From Brevundimonas sp. NIBR10 (GTDB lineage Bacteria; Pseudomonadota; Alphaproteobacteria; Caulobacterales; Caulobacteraceae), in NCBI RefSeq assembly GCF_027912515.1, contig NZ_CP115464.1, forward strand, positions 3,387,501 through 3,451,500: a DNA stretch of 64,000 nucleotides. The letters run 5' to 3'. The stretch's first letter is position 1. Each line of letters starts with the position of its first letter. Below the pieces are notes generated by a model. The model made no database searches. It had not been told where the DNA came from and saw nothing but the letters and a program-made list of their open reading frames with translations. Positions 7,767 to 17,055 of this stretch are shown piece by piece. The translations under genes and the position numbers were made by a program.

Positions 7767-8419
7767 TGAGCCGATCGCGGGCCGCCCTGATCTGGCGTGG
7801 AGCCTTCGCCGTCGTCGGCTGGGCTGCCCTGGGGCTTCAGTATGGGCTGATGATCTCGGCACCACCGGCCGCCGCCCTGATCACGCGGACGGTGAATTTC
7901 TTCAGCTTCTTCACCATCCTGACCAACCTGCTGGTTGCCCTCGCCATGACCCTGCCGGTGATCGCCGCCGGCAGCCGTCCCGGGCGCTGGGCCGCATCCG
8001 AGGGTATTCGCGCCGGGGTCACCATGTACGCCGTGGTCGTGGGGCTGGTGTACCATTTCCTGCTTCACGCCACCTGGAGCCCGCAAGGCTGGTCCTGGGT
8101 CGCCAACATCGCCCTGCACTATGTCATGCCGGCCGCCATCCTGATCGACTGGCTGATCTTCACACCCAACGGCCGTCTGCGATGGGTGGATGCCGGCCGG
8201 TGGCTGGCCTTCCCCCTCGCCTATGGTGCCTGGACCCTGCTGCACGGCGCGATCAGCTGCTGGTATCCCTACTGGTTCATCGACGTGGGCCGGCTCGGTC
8301 TTGGCCCCGCCTTGCTGAACTTCGGCGGCCTGCTGGTCTTCTTCGCCATCGTGGGCCTGATCGTCGTGGCGATCGAGCGCACCCTCGGACGGCGTGACAG
8401 GACGGCCGCAGCCGCCTAA
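7766..8419 (+). CDS. Pr6Pr-family integral membrane protein
   Basis: From the ATG at 7766 (TGATG overlap with the XRE gene) the protein has 217 residues and about six hydrophobic segments. Residues FFSFFTILTNLLVALAM, HYVMPAAILIDWLIF and ISCWYPYWFIDVGRLG are the hallmark conserved stretches of the Pr6Pr (predicted six-pass, FAR-17a/AIG1-like) family. The family's function in bacteria is unknown; some eukaryotic relatives hydrolyse fatty-acid esters using conserved Thr and His residues, and FFTILTN and LHYVMP match that pattern. It sits between a regulator and a ubiD-family gene. Confidence 0.85.
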   Translation: MSRSRAALIWRGAFAVVGWAALGLQYGLMISAPPAAALITRTVNFFSFFTILTNLLVALAMTLPVIAAGSRPGRWAASEGIRAGVTMYAVVVGLVYHFLLHATWSPQGWSWVANIALHYVMPAAILIDWLIFTPNGRLRWVDAGRWLAFPLAYGAWTLLHGAISCWYPYWFIDVGRLGLGPALLNFGGLLVFFAIVGLIVVAIERTLGRRDRTAAAA

Positions 8420-8446
8420 TCCGGCGTGATCCACCGGAGCGGTTCA

Positions 8447-9973
8447 TTGGCCTACAAATCCCTGCGCGACTTCATGGCCATGCTGGAGGCCGAGGGAGAG
8501 CTGGTGCGGGTGTCGGAACCCGTCTCCACCCACCTCGAGATGACCGAGATCCAGACCCGCCTGCTGAGGAACGGCGGCCCGGCGGTGCTGTTCGAAAAGC
8601 CTGTCATGCCCGACGGCACGATCAGCCCCATCCCCTGCCTCGCCAACCTGTTCGGCACGGTCAAGCGGGTGGCCATGGGCGTGACCATGGAAAAGAAGGT
8701 CCGCACCACTGCCGCGGAACTGCGTGAAGTCGGCGAACTTCTGGCCTTCCTGCGCAACCCGACCCCGCCGCGCGGCCTCGGCGACGCCATGGAGATGCTG
8801 CCGCTGATGCAGACCGTCATGTCCATGCGGCCCAAGGTCGTGAAGACCGCCCCGGTCCAGCAGGTTGTGCTCAAGGGCGACGACATCGACCTGACCTCCC
8901 TCCCCGTCCAGGGCTGCTGGCCCGGCGAGCCCGCACCCCTGATCACCTGGGGCCTCGTCGTCACCAAGGGGCCGTCGGACGATCGTGAGGACGACTTCAA
9001 CCTGGGCATCTATCGGATGCAGGTCCTGGGCAAGGATCGCGCGATCATGCGCTGGCTGGCCCATCGCGGCGGCGCCCAGCACTATGCGCGCCACAAGAAG
9101 AAGAAGACCGGCCCCCTGCCCTGCGCCGTCGTCCTGGGCGCCGATCCCGGCACCATCCTCGCCGCCGTCACGCCCGTGCCCGACACCCTGTCGGAATACC
9201 AGTTCGCCGGCCTGCTGCGCGGGGCCAAGGCCGAGCTGGTTCCCTGCAAGACCGTGCCCCTGATGGTCCCCGCCAATGCCGAGATCGTGCTGGAAGGCCA
9301 CGTCCTGCTGGACGAGCACGAGGACGAGGGCCCCTACGGCGACCATACGGGGTACTACAACTCGGTCGAAAAATTCCCGGTGTTCAAGGTGACGGCGATC
9401 ACCATGCGCCGCGACCCCATCTATCTGACCACCTTCACCGGCCGCCCGCCGGACGAGCCCTCGGTGCTCGGCGAGGCGCTGAACGAGGTCTTCATCCCCC
9501 TGCTGAGGGCACAGTTCCCGGAGATCACCGACTTCTGGTTGCCGCCCGAGGGCTGCAGCTACCGCATCGCCGTGGTGTCGATGAAGAAGGCCTATCCCGG
9601 CCACGCCAAGCGGGTGATGCTGGGCGTCTGGAGCTATCTGCGCCAGTTCATGTACACGAAGTGGGTCATCGTCGTGGACGACGACATCGACGCCCGCGAC
9701 TGGAAACAGGTCATGTGGGCCATTTCGACCAAGATGGATCCGGCGCGAGACATCACGGTCATCGAGAACACCCCGATCGATTATCTGGATTTCGCCAGTC
9801 CCGAGAGCGGCCTCGGTTCAAAGATCGGCCTGGACGCCACCGACAAATGGCCGCCCGAGACCCACCGCGAATGGGGCGAGGAGATCCGCATGGACGCCGA
9901 CGTCGTCGATCGCGTGTCGCAGATGTGGGATCGGCTCGGCCTGCCGGGGGACGGAAAGCCGATCTGGAAATAG
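8447..9973 (+). CDS. ubiD: UbiD-family decarboxylase
   Basis: UbiD enzymes are prenylated-FMN-dependent decarboxylases; in ubiquinone synthesis UbiD decarboxylates the prenylated 4-hydroxybenzoate. From the TTG at 8447 the protein has 508 residues and opens [18 protein letters not shown], the standard family start; ccggagc lies about ten bases upstream. A GTG at 8426 in the same frame would add seven residues. Conserved regions include [18 protein letters not shown], the active-site acid cluster [19 protein letters not shown] and [12 protein letters not shown]. The prFMN synthase gene ubiX is not in the window. The length and motifs fit the ubiquinone-type enzyme, but UbiD paralogs acting on other aromatics exist. 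Confidence 0.92.
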   Translation: MAYKSLRDFMAMLEAEGELVRVSEPVSTHLEMTEIQTRLLRNGGPAVLFEKPVMPDGTISPIPCLANLFGTVKRVAMGVTMEKKVRTTAAELREVGELLAFLRNPTPPRGLGDAMEMLPLMQTVMSMRPKVVKTAPVQQVVLKGDDIDLTSLPVQGCWPGEPAPLITWGLVVTKGPSDDREDDFNLGIYRMQVLGKDRAIMRWLAHRGGAQHYARHKKKKTGPLPCAVVLGADPGTILAAVTPVPDTLSEYQFAGLLRGAKAELVPCKTVPLMVPANAEIVLEGHVLLDEHEDEGPYGDHTGYYNSVEKFPVFKVTAITMRRDPIYLTTFTGRPPDEPSVLGEALNEVFIPLLRAQFPEITDFWLPPEGCSYRIAVVSMKKAYPGHAKRVMLGVWSYLRQFMYTKWVIVVDDDIDARDWKQVMWAISTKMDPARDITVIENTPIDYLDFASPESGLGSKIGLDATDKWPPETHREWGEEIRMDADVVDRVSQMWDRLGLPGDGKPIWK

Positions 9974-10105
9974 CGCCCGCACGACGCTGTCTCAAACAGG
10001 GCGCCGTCTCGTCACAATTCATGTTGCAGCGCACACTTTTCGGATGACGGATTTGTAATGCCGCGATAGCGTCGGTTCGCAATTCCTTGTTTGGAGCTTT
10101 CCACG

Positions 10106-10462
10106 ATGTCGCGTGTCCTGATTGCTGCTCTGTGCCTGACCCTCGCCGCCCCCGTGGTCGTGACCGTGACGGTCCCCACGTCGGCCGAAGCCCAGGTGAT
10201 GGCCGGACGGGGTGCCTCTCGCGCCGCCGCCCGTCGCAACCGTCCGCCACTCAGCGAGCGTGAGGAAACCCGGCTGTACGCCGCCCAGGACGCCGTCGTC
10301 GCCATCGACCAGCAGATCTACGAGATCCAGACCGCTGCCGAAGCCTCCGGCGGCCTGACCCCCGAGCAACAGGCCGCGATCCAGCAGCACGAGACCCGCA
10401 AGGCCGAGCACCAGTCGGTCATCGACCGCCTGGAAGCCAAGCGCGAACGCCGCACCAGCTGA
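10106..10462 (+). CDS. Small secreted/periplasmic helical protein, unknown function
   Basis: From the ATG at 10106 (ttggag nine bases upstream) this 118-residue protein has a signal peptide at residues 1-29 (VLIAALCLTLAAPVVVTV, cleavage likely after AEA-Q). The mature part is highly charged and helical (SEREETRLYAAQDAVVAID; QQAAIQQHETRKAEHQSV) with no cysteine, suggesting a short periplasmic coiled coil. I recognise no family. It stands alone with about 130 non-coding bases upstream that must contain its promoter. Confidence 0.72.
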   Translation: MSRVLIAALCLTLAAPVVVTVTVPTSAEAQVMAGRGASRAAARRNRPPLSEREETRLYAAQDAVVAIDQQIYEIQTAAEASGGLTPEQQAAIQQHETRKAEHQSVIDRLEAKRERRTS

Positions 10463-10521
10463 TCACCCATGACGCCGGCCGAATGACCCGCTAAGCCTCG
10501 CTTTCCAACGGCGGGGGCCGC

Positions 10522-11145
10522 ATGAGCGCGTTCGAGTTCTTCTTCAGCTTCTATGGCCTGTTGCTGGGCCTGTCGGTCGCCGAGCTTGTCGGCGGCTTCG
10601 CCCGTCTGCTGCACGAGCGTCATCGGGTCCGATTCGGCTGGCTGACGCCGCTGCTGGCCCTGTTCGTGGCCATGGATCTGGCGACCTTCTGGGTTCAGGC
10701 GTGGCGGTTCTTTCGCGGGGCGCCGTTCAATCCCGCCCTGCTGCTGATCGGCCTGGCCATCGCCGCGACCTTCTATGTGGCCGCCAGCATCACCTTCCCG
10801 CGCGTCACCGCCGAAGGCGCAGAGGCGCGGATCAATCTCGACGACCATTTCTGGGCCCATCGGCGCATCGTCTTCGGATGCGTGCTCGCGGCCAACGCCA
10901 TGGTGTGGCTGTTGCTGGCCCTGCTGTCGCTGGCCGACCCGCTCTGGGCCGCCTTGTGGACCCCCAGAATCCTGATCGGCCTGGGAGTCTTTGCCCTGTC
11001 CACAGCGGTCGCGGGCTTCGCGCCCGGCCGCAGGGTGGTGATCGCCGCCCTGCTGGTCGTCCTGATCTACACCATCTGGAACATCGTCCGCGCCGGGCAC
11101 ATCCTGTTCGCATCCGGCGGCTGGTTGCCGGCCACAGGGGGCTGA
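10522..11145 (+). CDS. Integral membrane protein, unknown function
   Basis: This 207-residue protein has about six hydrophobic segments, beginning SAFEFFFSFYGLLLGLSVAE and continuing with LLALFVAMDLATFWVQAW, LIGLAIAATFYVAASI, CVLAANAMVWLLLALLSL and VVIAALLVVLIYTIWNIV. The FFSFYGLLLGLSVAEL opening resembles uncharacterised alphaproteobacterial membrane proteins, but I cannot name a family. There are no catalytic-looking conserved polar clusters inside the membrane apart from scattered His/Arg. It is followed within 50 bases by the M14 carboxypeptidase gene in the same direction. Confidence 0.75.
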   Translation: MSAFEFFFSFYGLLLGLSVAELVGGFARLLHERHRVRFGWLTPLLALFVAMDLATFWVQAWRFFRGAPFNPALLLIGLAIAATFYVAASITFPRVTAEGAEARINLDDHFWAHRRIVFGCVLAANAMVWLLLALLSLADPLWAALWTPRILIGLGVFALSTAVAGFAPGRRVVIAALLVVLIYTIWNIVRAGHILFASGGWLPATGG

Positions 11146-11191
11146 TCCTCCCGGCTTGCGAAGCCGCCGCATTTGTCCGAGGAACATCGCC

Positions 11192-13012
11192 ATGCGCGCC
11201 CTGTTCACCGCCCTCGCCCTGCTTTTCCTGGGAACCCCCGCAATGAGCCAGACCGTCCCCAACACGCCTGCGTGGGATCAACCCTTCCTGCCGCCCGCCC
11301 CTGCCTGGGACGGAGCCTCCAAAAGCCTGCTGCGCGACGCCTCCGACCCCTGGGTCACGGCCTTTGAGCTCGACGCTGACCATGATTTCAGCCCGAACTA
11401 CGTCGACACCCGCGCCTGGTTCGACCGGCTGGACGCGGCGTCGGACCTGATCCGCATCGAACAGTTCGGCACCTCGCCCGAGGGCCGTCCCATCTATGCC
11501 GTCATCGCCTCGAAGGACGGGACTGCCTTCGACCCCTCCAAGCCTATCCTGATGATCCAGGCCGGCATTCATCCGGGAGAGATCGACGGCAAGGACGCGG
11601 GCATGATGCTGCTGCGCGACATCGCCTTCTACGGCAAGGACACCCTGCTCGACCGGGTCAACCTGATCCTGATCCCCATCCTGTCGGTCGACGGCCATGA
11701 GCGCGCCAGCGCCTACAGCCGCCCGAACCAGCGCGGCCCCCGCATCCAGGGCTGGCGCAACACCGCCACCAACCAGAACCTCAACCGCGACTATCTGAAG
11801 CTGGATCAGCCCGAGATGAGGGCCGTCCGTGGCCTGATCCTGAAATACCGGCCCGACCTCTATGTCGATGTCCACGTCACCGACGGCATGGATTACCAGT
11901 ACGACGTAACCTACGGCTTCAACGGCGAGGACGGGGCCTTCAGCCGCTCGCCTTCCGCCTCCGCCTGGCTGGACAGCACCTTCAAGCCGGCCATGAACGC
12001 GGCCCTGTCGGCGCAAGGGCACATCCCCGGCGAACTGGTCTTCGGCATCGACGATCAGGATCCAAAGAAGGGCCTGTCGGACGGCGGACTCGGCGAGCGG
12101 TTCTCCAACGGCTGGGGCGCGGCCGCCCACGTCCCCACCATCCTGATCGAGAACCACAGCCTCAAACCCTATGAGCAGCGGGTGCTGGGCACCTATGTCT
12201 TCATCGAGCGGTCCCTGACCCTGCTGGCCGAACAGGGTGCCGAGCTGCGCGCCGCGACCGAGAGCGACCGCGCCCTGCGCCCCGCCGAGATCCCGACCAA
12301 TTTCGAGCCCGATCCGACCCCGGCCTCGACGCGGGATTTCCTCGGCATCCGCTACGAGACCTATGACAGCCCCGCCTCGGGCCGCCGCGAAATCCGCTGG
12401 CTGGGCCAGGCCGATCCGGAAACGTGGAAACTGCCCTTCTACGGCTCACGCCCGACCCTCAGCCTCAAGCGCCCCACCGCCTACTGGGTCCCCGCCACCC
12501 GTCCCGACATCATCGAGCGGTTGCGCCTCCACGGGATCACGATGGAGACCCTCGACGCCCCCCGCACCCCGTCGGTCTCCATGCTGCGCCTCGTCGATCC
12601 GACCCTGGCCCCGCGCCCGAACGAGGGTCACGTCCAGGCCAGCGTCAAGACAGTCGAGGTCGAACGCCGCGACTGGACCTATCCCGTCGGTTCGGTGCGC
12701 GTCCCGACGGATCAGCCGCTGGGCGACATCGTCGTCCTGCTGCTGGAGCCCCAGTCGTCCGAGAGCTTCTTCGCCTGGGGCCTGTTCCCCGAGATCCTGA
12801 ACCGCGTCGAATACATCGAGGGCTATGCCATCGCCCCCCTGGCCGAACGGATGATGGCCGCCGACGCCGCCCTCAAGGCCGAGTTCGAGGCCAAACTCGC
12901 CGCCGACCCCGCCTTCGCCGCCGACGGCGACGCCCGCCTGGGCTGGTTCTACGAACGCACACCGTTCTATGATGACCGCTACCGGCTCTATCCGGTGGGG
13001 CGAGAGGACTGA
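11192..13012 (+). CDS. Secreted M14-family zinc carboxypeptidase
   Basis: The likely start is the ATG at 11192 (gaggaaca upstream), giving 606 residues with a signal peptide (MRALFTALALLFLGTPAMSQ). The M14 catalytic domain spans about residues 55-350: the zinc motif HxxE is in IQAGIHPGEIDGKDAG, the third zinc His in YVDVHVTDGMDYQ, and a substrate Arg/Asn set is in ATNQNLNRDYLKLDQPE. The catalytic Glu is probably in TILIENHSLKP. The C-terminal part of about 200 residues is a family-specific extension. It should remove C-terminal residues from peptides in the periplasm. The MAPEG gene follows after two bases, so the pair is cotranscribed. Confidence 0.9.
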   Translation: MRALFTALALLFLGTPAMSQTVPNTPAWDQPFLPPAPAWDGASKSLLRDASDPWVTAFELDADHDFSPNYVDTRAWFDRLDAASDLIRIEQFGTSPEGRPIYAVIASKDGTAFDPSKPILMIQAGIHPGEIDGKDAGMMLLRDIAFYGKDTLLDRVNLILIPILSVDGHERASAYSRPNQRGPRIQGWRNTATNQNLNRDYLKLDQPEMRAVRGLILKYRPDLYVDVHVTDGMDYQYDVTYGFNGEDGAFSRSPSASAWLDSTFKPAMNAALSAQGHIPGELVFGIDDQDPKKGLSDGGLGERFSNGWGAAAHVPTILIENHSLKPYEQRVLGTYVFIERSLTLLAEQGAELRAATESDRALRPAEIPTNFEPDPTPASTRDFLGIRYETYDSPASGRREIRWLGQADPETWKLPFYGSRPTLSLKRPTAYWVPATRPDIIERLRLHGITMETLDAPRTPSVSMLRLVDPTLAPRPNEGHVQASVKTVEVERRDWTYPVGSVRVPTDQPLGDIVVLLLEPQSSESFFAWGLFPEILNRVEYIEGYAIAPLAERMMAADAALKAEFEAKLAADPAFAADGDARLGWFYERTPFYDDRYRLYPVGRED

Positions 13013-13014
13013 GC

Positions 13015-13416
13015 ATGGACAGCGGGATTCACGCGGCGGGTCTTTGGGCGGCGCTCAATATCATCGTCCTGCTGGTCCTGTCCGGGATCACCTCGGCCCG
13101 GCGTCGCAAGCACCGCGTCTCGCTCGGCGACGGCGGCAAGCCCCCGGTCGAGGCCGCCAGCCGCGCCTTCGGCAACGCTGCTGAATACATGCCCCTGGCC
13201 ATCGCCACCCTGATCCTGCTGGCTCTGACAGGGCATCAGACCTGGGTGGTCCACCTGATCGGCGGATCCTTCCTGCTGGGCCGCATCCTGCACGCCTGGG
13301 GAATGCTGACGGGCGTGGGCCCGACCCCCGGCCGGATGTTCGGAATGCTGCTGACCTACGTACCGCTGCTGGCCTCGGCGGTGATGCTGATCTGTTGCTG
13401 GGTGGGCGGGCTATAA
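13015..13416 (+). CDS. MAPEG-family membrane protein
   Basis: This 133-residue four-helix membrane protein belongs to the MAPEG superfamily (glutathione S-transferase-like and eicosanoid-pathway relatives). Characteristic are the first helix AALNIIVLLVLSGITSARRR, then VEAASRAFGNAAEYMPLAIA with the conserved Arg and Asn/Glu, and GRILHAWGM. Bacterial members may use glutathione to detoxify electrophiles, but the substrate here is unknown. It begins two bases after the carboxypeptidase stop codon. Confidence 0.9.
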   Translation: MDSGIHAAGLWAALNIIVLLVLSGITSARRRKHRVSLGDGGKPPVEAASRAFGNAAEYMPLAIATLILLALTGHQTWVVHLIGGSFLLGRILHAWGMLTGVGPTPGRMFGMLLTYVPLLASAVMLICCWVGGL

Positions 13417-13479
13417 GACTTCTGGACGCCAAAGCGGATCTGGCGACGGTCGATTGAGGTTGGGAAGCGGTCGTCTCGC

Positions 13480-14124
13480 CTAACTGTTGCGTTCGACGAG
13501 TTCTGACCAGAACGGAATACGTTTGATGTGCTGAGGTAGAGGCGGAGTCGAGCCGCCGAACTCGCGATCAAAGTAGTCCGCCAAATCAGCCCCGTAATAG
13601 ATCACATCTGACTGGTAGATCGAAAACACCGGATTGCCAGCCTCATTCGGGTCTCCGGGAAGGAACCGGTGCGAAAAGATCGGGATCAGCTTCGGAGCCT
13701 CGTTCACGACGTCGGCTACAACATGAGCCCGAGCTTCCGGCGTCTGTGGGCGAAGCCCCCACTCTGGCCACCAGAGATCGTTGTTCTCGACATCGAATAG
13801 AAGGCCCTCCAGAGGCCACTTCAAGATCGCGCGAATCTGGTCGTCATCCGTCCGCCAATCGTAGCCTTGAACAGGTCGACGCTCGCGCAACAACGCAATC
13901 AGGTCGGGCGGGAATACCAATCCGTATTTTGACTGCGCGTCATCAAGCTCGGCTTGGGAGTAGCCATCAGTCCATATCGGGTCATTCGACGGCGAAGCGT
14001 TGCCCACGAGACTGATGCCGTATTGCAGACCTTGGTCGTAGTTCCGGCTCATGTTTGAAGCTCCCGAGCAGCCTCCAAGGACCGCACCCAAGCCCATAGT
14101 AAAGCTTCGGCGACCGATCCGCAT
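13480..14124 (-). CDS. SMI1/KNR4 (SUKH)-like protein with a Tat/lipoprotein-like leader
   Basis: This 214-residue protein has a SUKH-type core: the opening WTDGYSQAELDDAQSKYGLVFPPDLIALLRE pattern (positions about 50-80), the central Trp-rich LLFDVENNDLWWPEWG and the closing NPVFSIYQSDVIYYGADL with DYFDREF. SUKH proteins are known as immunity or adaptor proteins in polymorphic-toxin systems and as general regulators. Unusually, the first 25 residues read RIGRRSFTMGLGAVLGGC, a twin-arginine motif followed by a lipobox; an internal Met (MSRNYDQ, about residue 25) would remove it. The gene is visibly lower in GC than its neighbours and stands alone in opposite orientation, suggesting acquisition. 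No toxin gene is adjacent. Confidence 0.75.
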   Translation of the reverse strand: MRIGRRSFTMGLGAVLGGCSGASNMSRNYDQGLQYGISLVGNASPSNDPIWTDGYSQAELDDAQSKYGLVFPPDLIALLRERRPVQGYDWRTDDDQIRAILKWPLEGLLFDVENNDLWWPEWGLRPQTPEARAHVVADVVNEAPKLIPIFSHRFLPGDPNEAGNPVFSIYQSDVIYYGADLADYFDREFGGSTPPLPQHIKRIPFWSELVERNS

Positions 14125-14894
14125 GTTGCACCTTGTACCGCGTCAGCGACCAAAGAACACATGTCCGCACCAGCTCGATCAGACCTCAATCGCTTTCGTC
14201 GTCCCGGCCTGCAGTTCGCTGCGTTCGTCTTCGCCCCAAATGCCCTTCCCTTCTCCCGGCGGGAGAAGGTGGCCGCGTAGCGGACGGATGAGGGGCCGGC
14301 CTGTCCGTCGGCGTGAGCCGTCAGGCGGGCAGGGATACGGCTTGCGCCGACTGTAACGCCTGCCCCTCACCCTTTCGCGCAAGGACGACGGCTGTGCCGC
14401 CGTGCGCTCAAGCCCTCTCCCGCCGGGAGAGGGAGATCGGGCGATCGGCGGTAACAGCAGGAATTTGCACCATTCTGCATAACGGTCGTCGTCGTTCGCG
14501 CCGCTCTCTCGCCGTTTGGCGTAACCGAAATCATCGGGAACTGATCGATTAACGGTTCAAGCCGCCATGGCGGCAAACCACCAGCCGTGCCCATCATATT
14601 CCGTGCGGTCAGGCCCCTGTTTTTGCTGCCTTCTCAAAAATAATCGCCCGCTCGGCCATCACCGATCGAGCCGGTGGTAAACTGCACGAACACGGTCTTT
14701 GACATCATCACCCCTCCACCACCGGTCCAGGCGGTCGATCCCACCGACCCACCACGGGCCACACCCTCCAGCTTTCGACCCCTCGGGACTATCGGGACTC
14801 ACCACCCTGCCCACCTTGACACCAACGATATATCTTTGGCCCCCTCCGCCTCCAACCCGGTTGCACCCGCGTCCCGCCCCCGCCATATCGGGGC
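14125..14894. other. 770-base intergenic region with one paired repeat
   Basis: No gene can be supported here. Positions 14246-14435 hold a paired palindromic element, described separately. The rest is a mixed-composition spacer with a short palindrome gccgccatggcggc at about 14563-14576 and a T-rich patch at about 14618-14640. Short frames at 14674-14929 are proline/threonine-rich artefacts of high GC. The promoter of pmbA should lie near the right end, but I cannot identify it. Confidence 0.6.
14246..14435. repeat. Paired palindromic element, copy 3
   Basis: The left arm carries ccttctcccggcgggagaag (about 14249) followed by the same gtggccgcgtagcggacgga/tgaggggc layout as copy 1. The right arm has gcctgcccctcaccct at about 14358, then a longer stretch, and closes with ccctctcccgccgggagagg at about 14415. 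The spacing between arms is wider than in copy 1, suggesting an insertion or a degenerate pair. Confidence 0.75.
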
Positions 14895-16238
14895 ATGACT
14901 GTCAAAGCCTCCGCCGCCCTCCTCCATGATCTGGTCGCCGCCGCCCTGAAGGCCGGAGCCGACGCCGCCGAGGCCGTCACCGCCGAACGCGCCGCCCTGT
15001 CCGTCGGCGTCCGCAATGGCACCCTCGAAGACGTCGAGCGCGAAGAGTCTCGCGACCTGGGCCTGCGCGTCTTCGTCGGCAAGCGTCAGGCCTCTGTCTC
15101 CGCCTCCGACCTGTCCGAGGCGACCCGCACCCGCCTGATCGAACGGGTCGTGGCCATGGCCCGGCTGGCCCCGGAGGACCCCTACGCCGGCTTTGCGCCC
15201 GAGGATCGCCTTCACCGGGGCCCCTTCCGCGACCTCGACCTGATGGACACATCCGAACGCAGCGCCGCCGAGCTGGAAGCCGTGTCGATCCAGGCCGAGG
15301 CCGCAGCGCTGGCCATCCCCGGCGTCGTCCGCTCCGAGGGCGGCCACGCCTCGACCTCGTCCACCGAATGGCGGCTGGTGACCTCCCACGGCTTCGAAGG
15401 CTGCTACTCCGGCTCGGCCTTCTCGCTCGGCGTCGGCGTCATCGCCGAGAAGGACGGGGCCATGGAGCGCGGCGGCGAGAGCCGCACCACCCGCCACCTG
15501 TCCGACCTGCCCGACGCCGCGGCGATCGGCGAAGAGGCCGGCCGTCGCGCCGTCGCCCGCGTCGGCCCGCGCAAGATCGCCTCGACCACCGCCCCCGTCA
15601 TCTTCGAGAACCGCGTCGCCACCCAGATCCTGTCGCCCCTGCTCGGCGCCATCTCCGGCCCCTCGATCGCGCGCGGCACCTCCTTCCTGAAGGACGACAT
15701 GGGCCAGGCGGTCCTGCCGACCCATCTCAGCCTGATCGATGACCCGTTCCGGATGCGCGGCCTCGGCTCCGCCCCCTTCGATGACGAGGGCGTCGAGGTG
15801 GTCGAGCGCCGCCTGGTCGATGCCGGCGTCCTGACCACCTGGCTGCACAACTCCGCCTCGGCCCGCCAACTGGGGCAGGCCTCGACCGGCCACGCCTCGC
15901 GCGGTCTGGCCGGTCCTCCCGGCGTCTCGACCCACAACCTGCACCTGACGCCCGGCGACCGCGATGCGGCGGGGCTGCGCGCCGACGCAGGCACCGGCCT
16001 GATGGTCACCTCCATGTTCGGCCCCTCGCTGAACGCCAATACCGGCGACTGGTCGGCGGGGGTGTCCGGCTTCTGGTTTGAGGACGGCGAACTGGCCTAT
16101 CCGGTCAGCGAGGTCACCGTCGCCGGTAACCTCAAGGCCCTGTGGGCGCGGATGGTGGCGGGGTCGGACCTGGAGTTCCGGGGATCGTTCAACAGCCCCT
16201 CCCTGCTGTTCGACGCCGTCGCCATCGCCGGCAAATGA
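14895..16238 (+). CDS. pmbA: TldD/PmbA-family protein (metalloprotease subunit)
   Basis: TldD and PmbA/TldE form a heteromeric cytoplasmic metalloprotease that matures microcin B17 and degrades the CcdA antitoxin in E. coli. This 447-residue protein fits the PmbA/TldE branch: it lacks the TldD HExxxH zinc motif and has the family pattern, including GVRNGTLEDVEREESRDLG near residue 40, TGLMVTSMFGPSLNANTGDWSAG and GFWFEDGELAYPVSEVTVAG in the C-terminal third. No tldD is nearby. The stop overlaps the ATG of the cysQ-like gene (ATGA), an arrangement conserved in many alphaproteobacteria. Confidence 0.93.
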   Translation: MTVKASAALLHDLVAAALKAGADAAEAVTAERAALSVGVRNGTLEDVEREESRDLGLRVFVGKRQASVSASDLSEATRTRLIERVVAMARLAPEDPYAGFAPEDRLHRGPFRDLDLMDTSERSAAELEAVSIQAEAAALAIPGVVRSEGGHASTSSTEWRLVTSHGFEGCYSGSAFSLGVGVIAEKDGAMERGGESRTTRHLSDLPDAAAIGEEAGRRAVARVGPRKIASTTAPVIFENRVATQILSPLLGAISGPSIARGTSFLKDDMGQAVLPTHLSLIDDPFRMRGLGSAPFDDEGVEVVERRLVDAGVLTTWLHNSASARQLGQASTGHASRGLAGPPGVSTHNLHLTPGDRDAAGLRADAGTGLMVTSMFGPSLNANTGDWSAGVSGFWFEDGELAYPVSEVTVAGNLKALWARMVAGSDLEFRGSFNSPSLLFDAVAIAGK

Positions 16239-17029
16239 CGTCCTACGAAGCCGACCTCGATCTGATCCGCAGCGCGGCCCTGGCTGCCGGGGCCCTGGCC
16301 CTGTCCGAGCGCGAGCGGGGCGTGAAGACCTGGTCCAAGGATGGCGGCTCCCCCGTCACCTCGGCCGACATCGCCGTGGACGAACTGCTGAAAACCCGGC
16401 TGCTCTCGGCCCGCCCCGACTACGGCTGGCTCTCGGAAGAAACCGTCGACGACCCCGCCCGCCTGTCGTGCGAACGCATCTTCATCGTCGATCCGATCGA
16501 CGGCACCGTGGCCTTCATGAAGAACAAGCCGTGGTGGTGCGTGCCCATCGCCGTCATCGAGAACGGCCGACCCGTCGCCGCCGTCATCCACGCCCCTCAA
16601 CTGAACGAGACCTTCGAGGCGACCCTGGGCGGTGGCGCGCGCCTGAACGGCCAGCCCATCTCGGCCTCGGACACCGATGCGCTCGAGGACGCCTCCATGC
16701 TTGCCGACGCCATGTTGATGCAGAGCCCGCGCTGGGCCGAGCCCTGGCCGCCCATGCGGCTGGAGAAGCGCAACGCCATCGCCTATCGGATGGCCCTGGT
16801 CGCGGCCGGGGCCTTCGACGCCGCCATCGCCATCTCGCCCAAATGGGACTGGGACATCGCCGCCGGCGACCTGATCGCGCATGAGGCCGGGGCCCGGGTC
16901 ACCGACCACCAGGGCAACGGCTGGACCTTCAACCGCCCGGACCCCCGCCAGGCCAGCCTCGTCTGCTCCGCCCCGGCCCTGCACCCGTTGATCCTGGAGC
17001 GGACAAGGCCTATCCCGCTGACAGCCTAA
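16235..17029 (+). CDS. cysQ: 3'(2'),5'-bisphosphate nucleotidase / inositol-monophosphatase-family protein
   Basis: From the ATG at 16235 the protein has 264 residues, the usual IMPase-family length. The metal-binding motifs are clear: GWLSEET (Glu68/Glu69), then IVDPIDGT with Asp86 and Asp89, and WDWDIAAGDLIAHEAGARVTD near the C-terminus with the third metal Asp. Family members hydrolyse phosphate monoesters with Mg2+; position between pmbA and DUF4170 matches the alphaproteobacterial CysQ-type enzyme, which would hydrolyse PAP formed in sulfur assimilation. The symbol rests on this context, since motifs alone do not separate CysQ from SuhB. It overlaps pmbA by four bases. Confidence 0.87.
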   Translation: MTSYEADLDLIRSAALAAGALALSERERGVKTWSKDGGSPVTSADIAVDELLKTRLLSARPDYGWLSEETVDDPARLSCERIFIVDPIDGTVAFMKNKPWWCVPIAVIENGRPVAAVIHAPQLNETFEATLGGGARLNGQPISASDTDALEDASMLADAMLMQSPRWAEPWPPMRLEKRNAIAYRMALVAAGAFDAAIAISPKWDWDIAAGDLIAHEAGARVTDHQGNGWTFNRPDPRQASLVCSAPALHPLILERTRPIPLTA

Positions 17030-17055
17030 GGCCTCCCCGCCCTCACAGGATTCCC

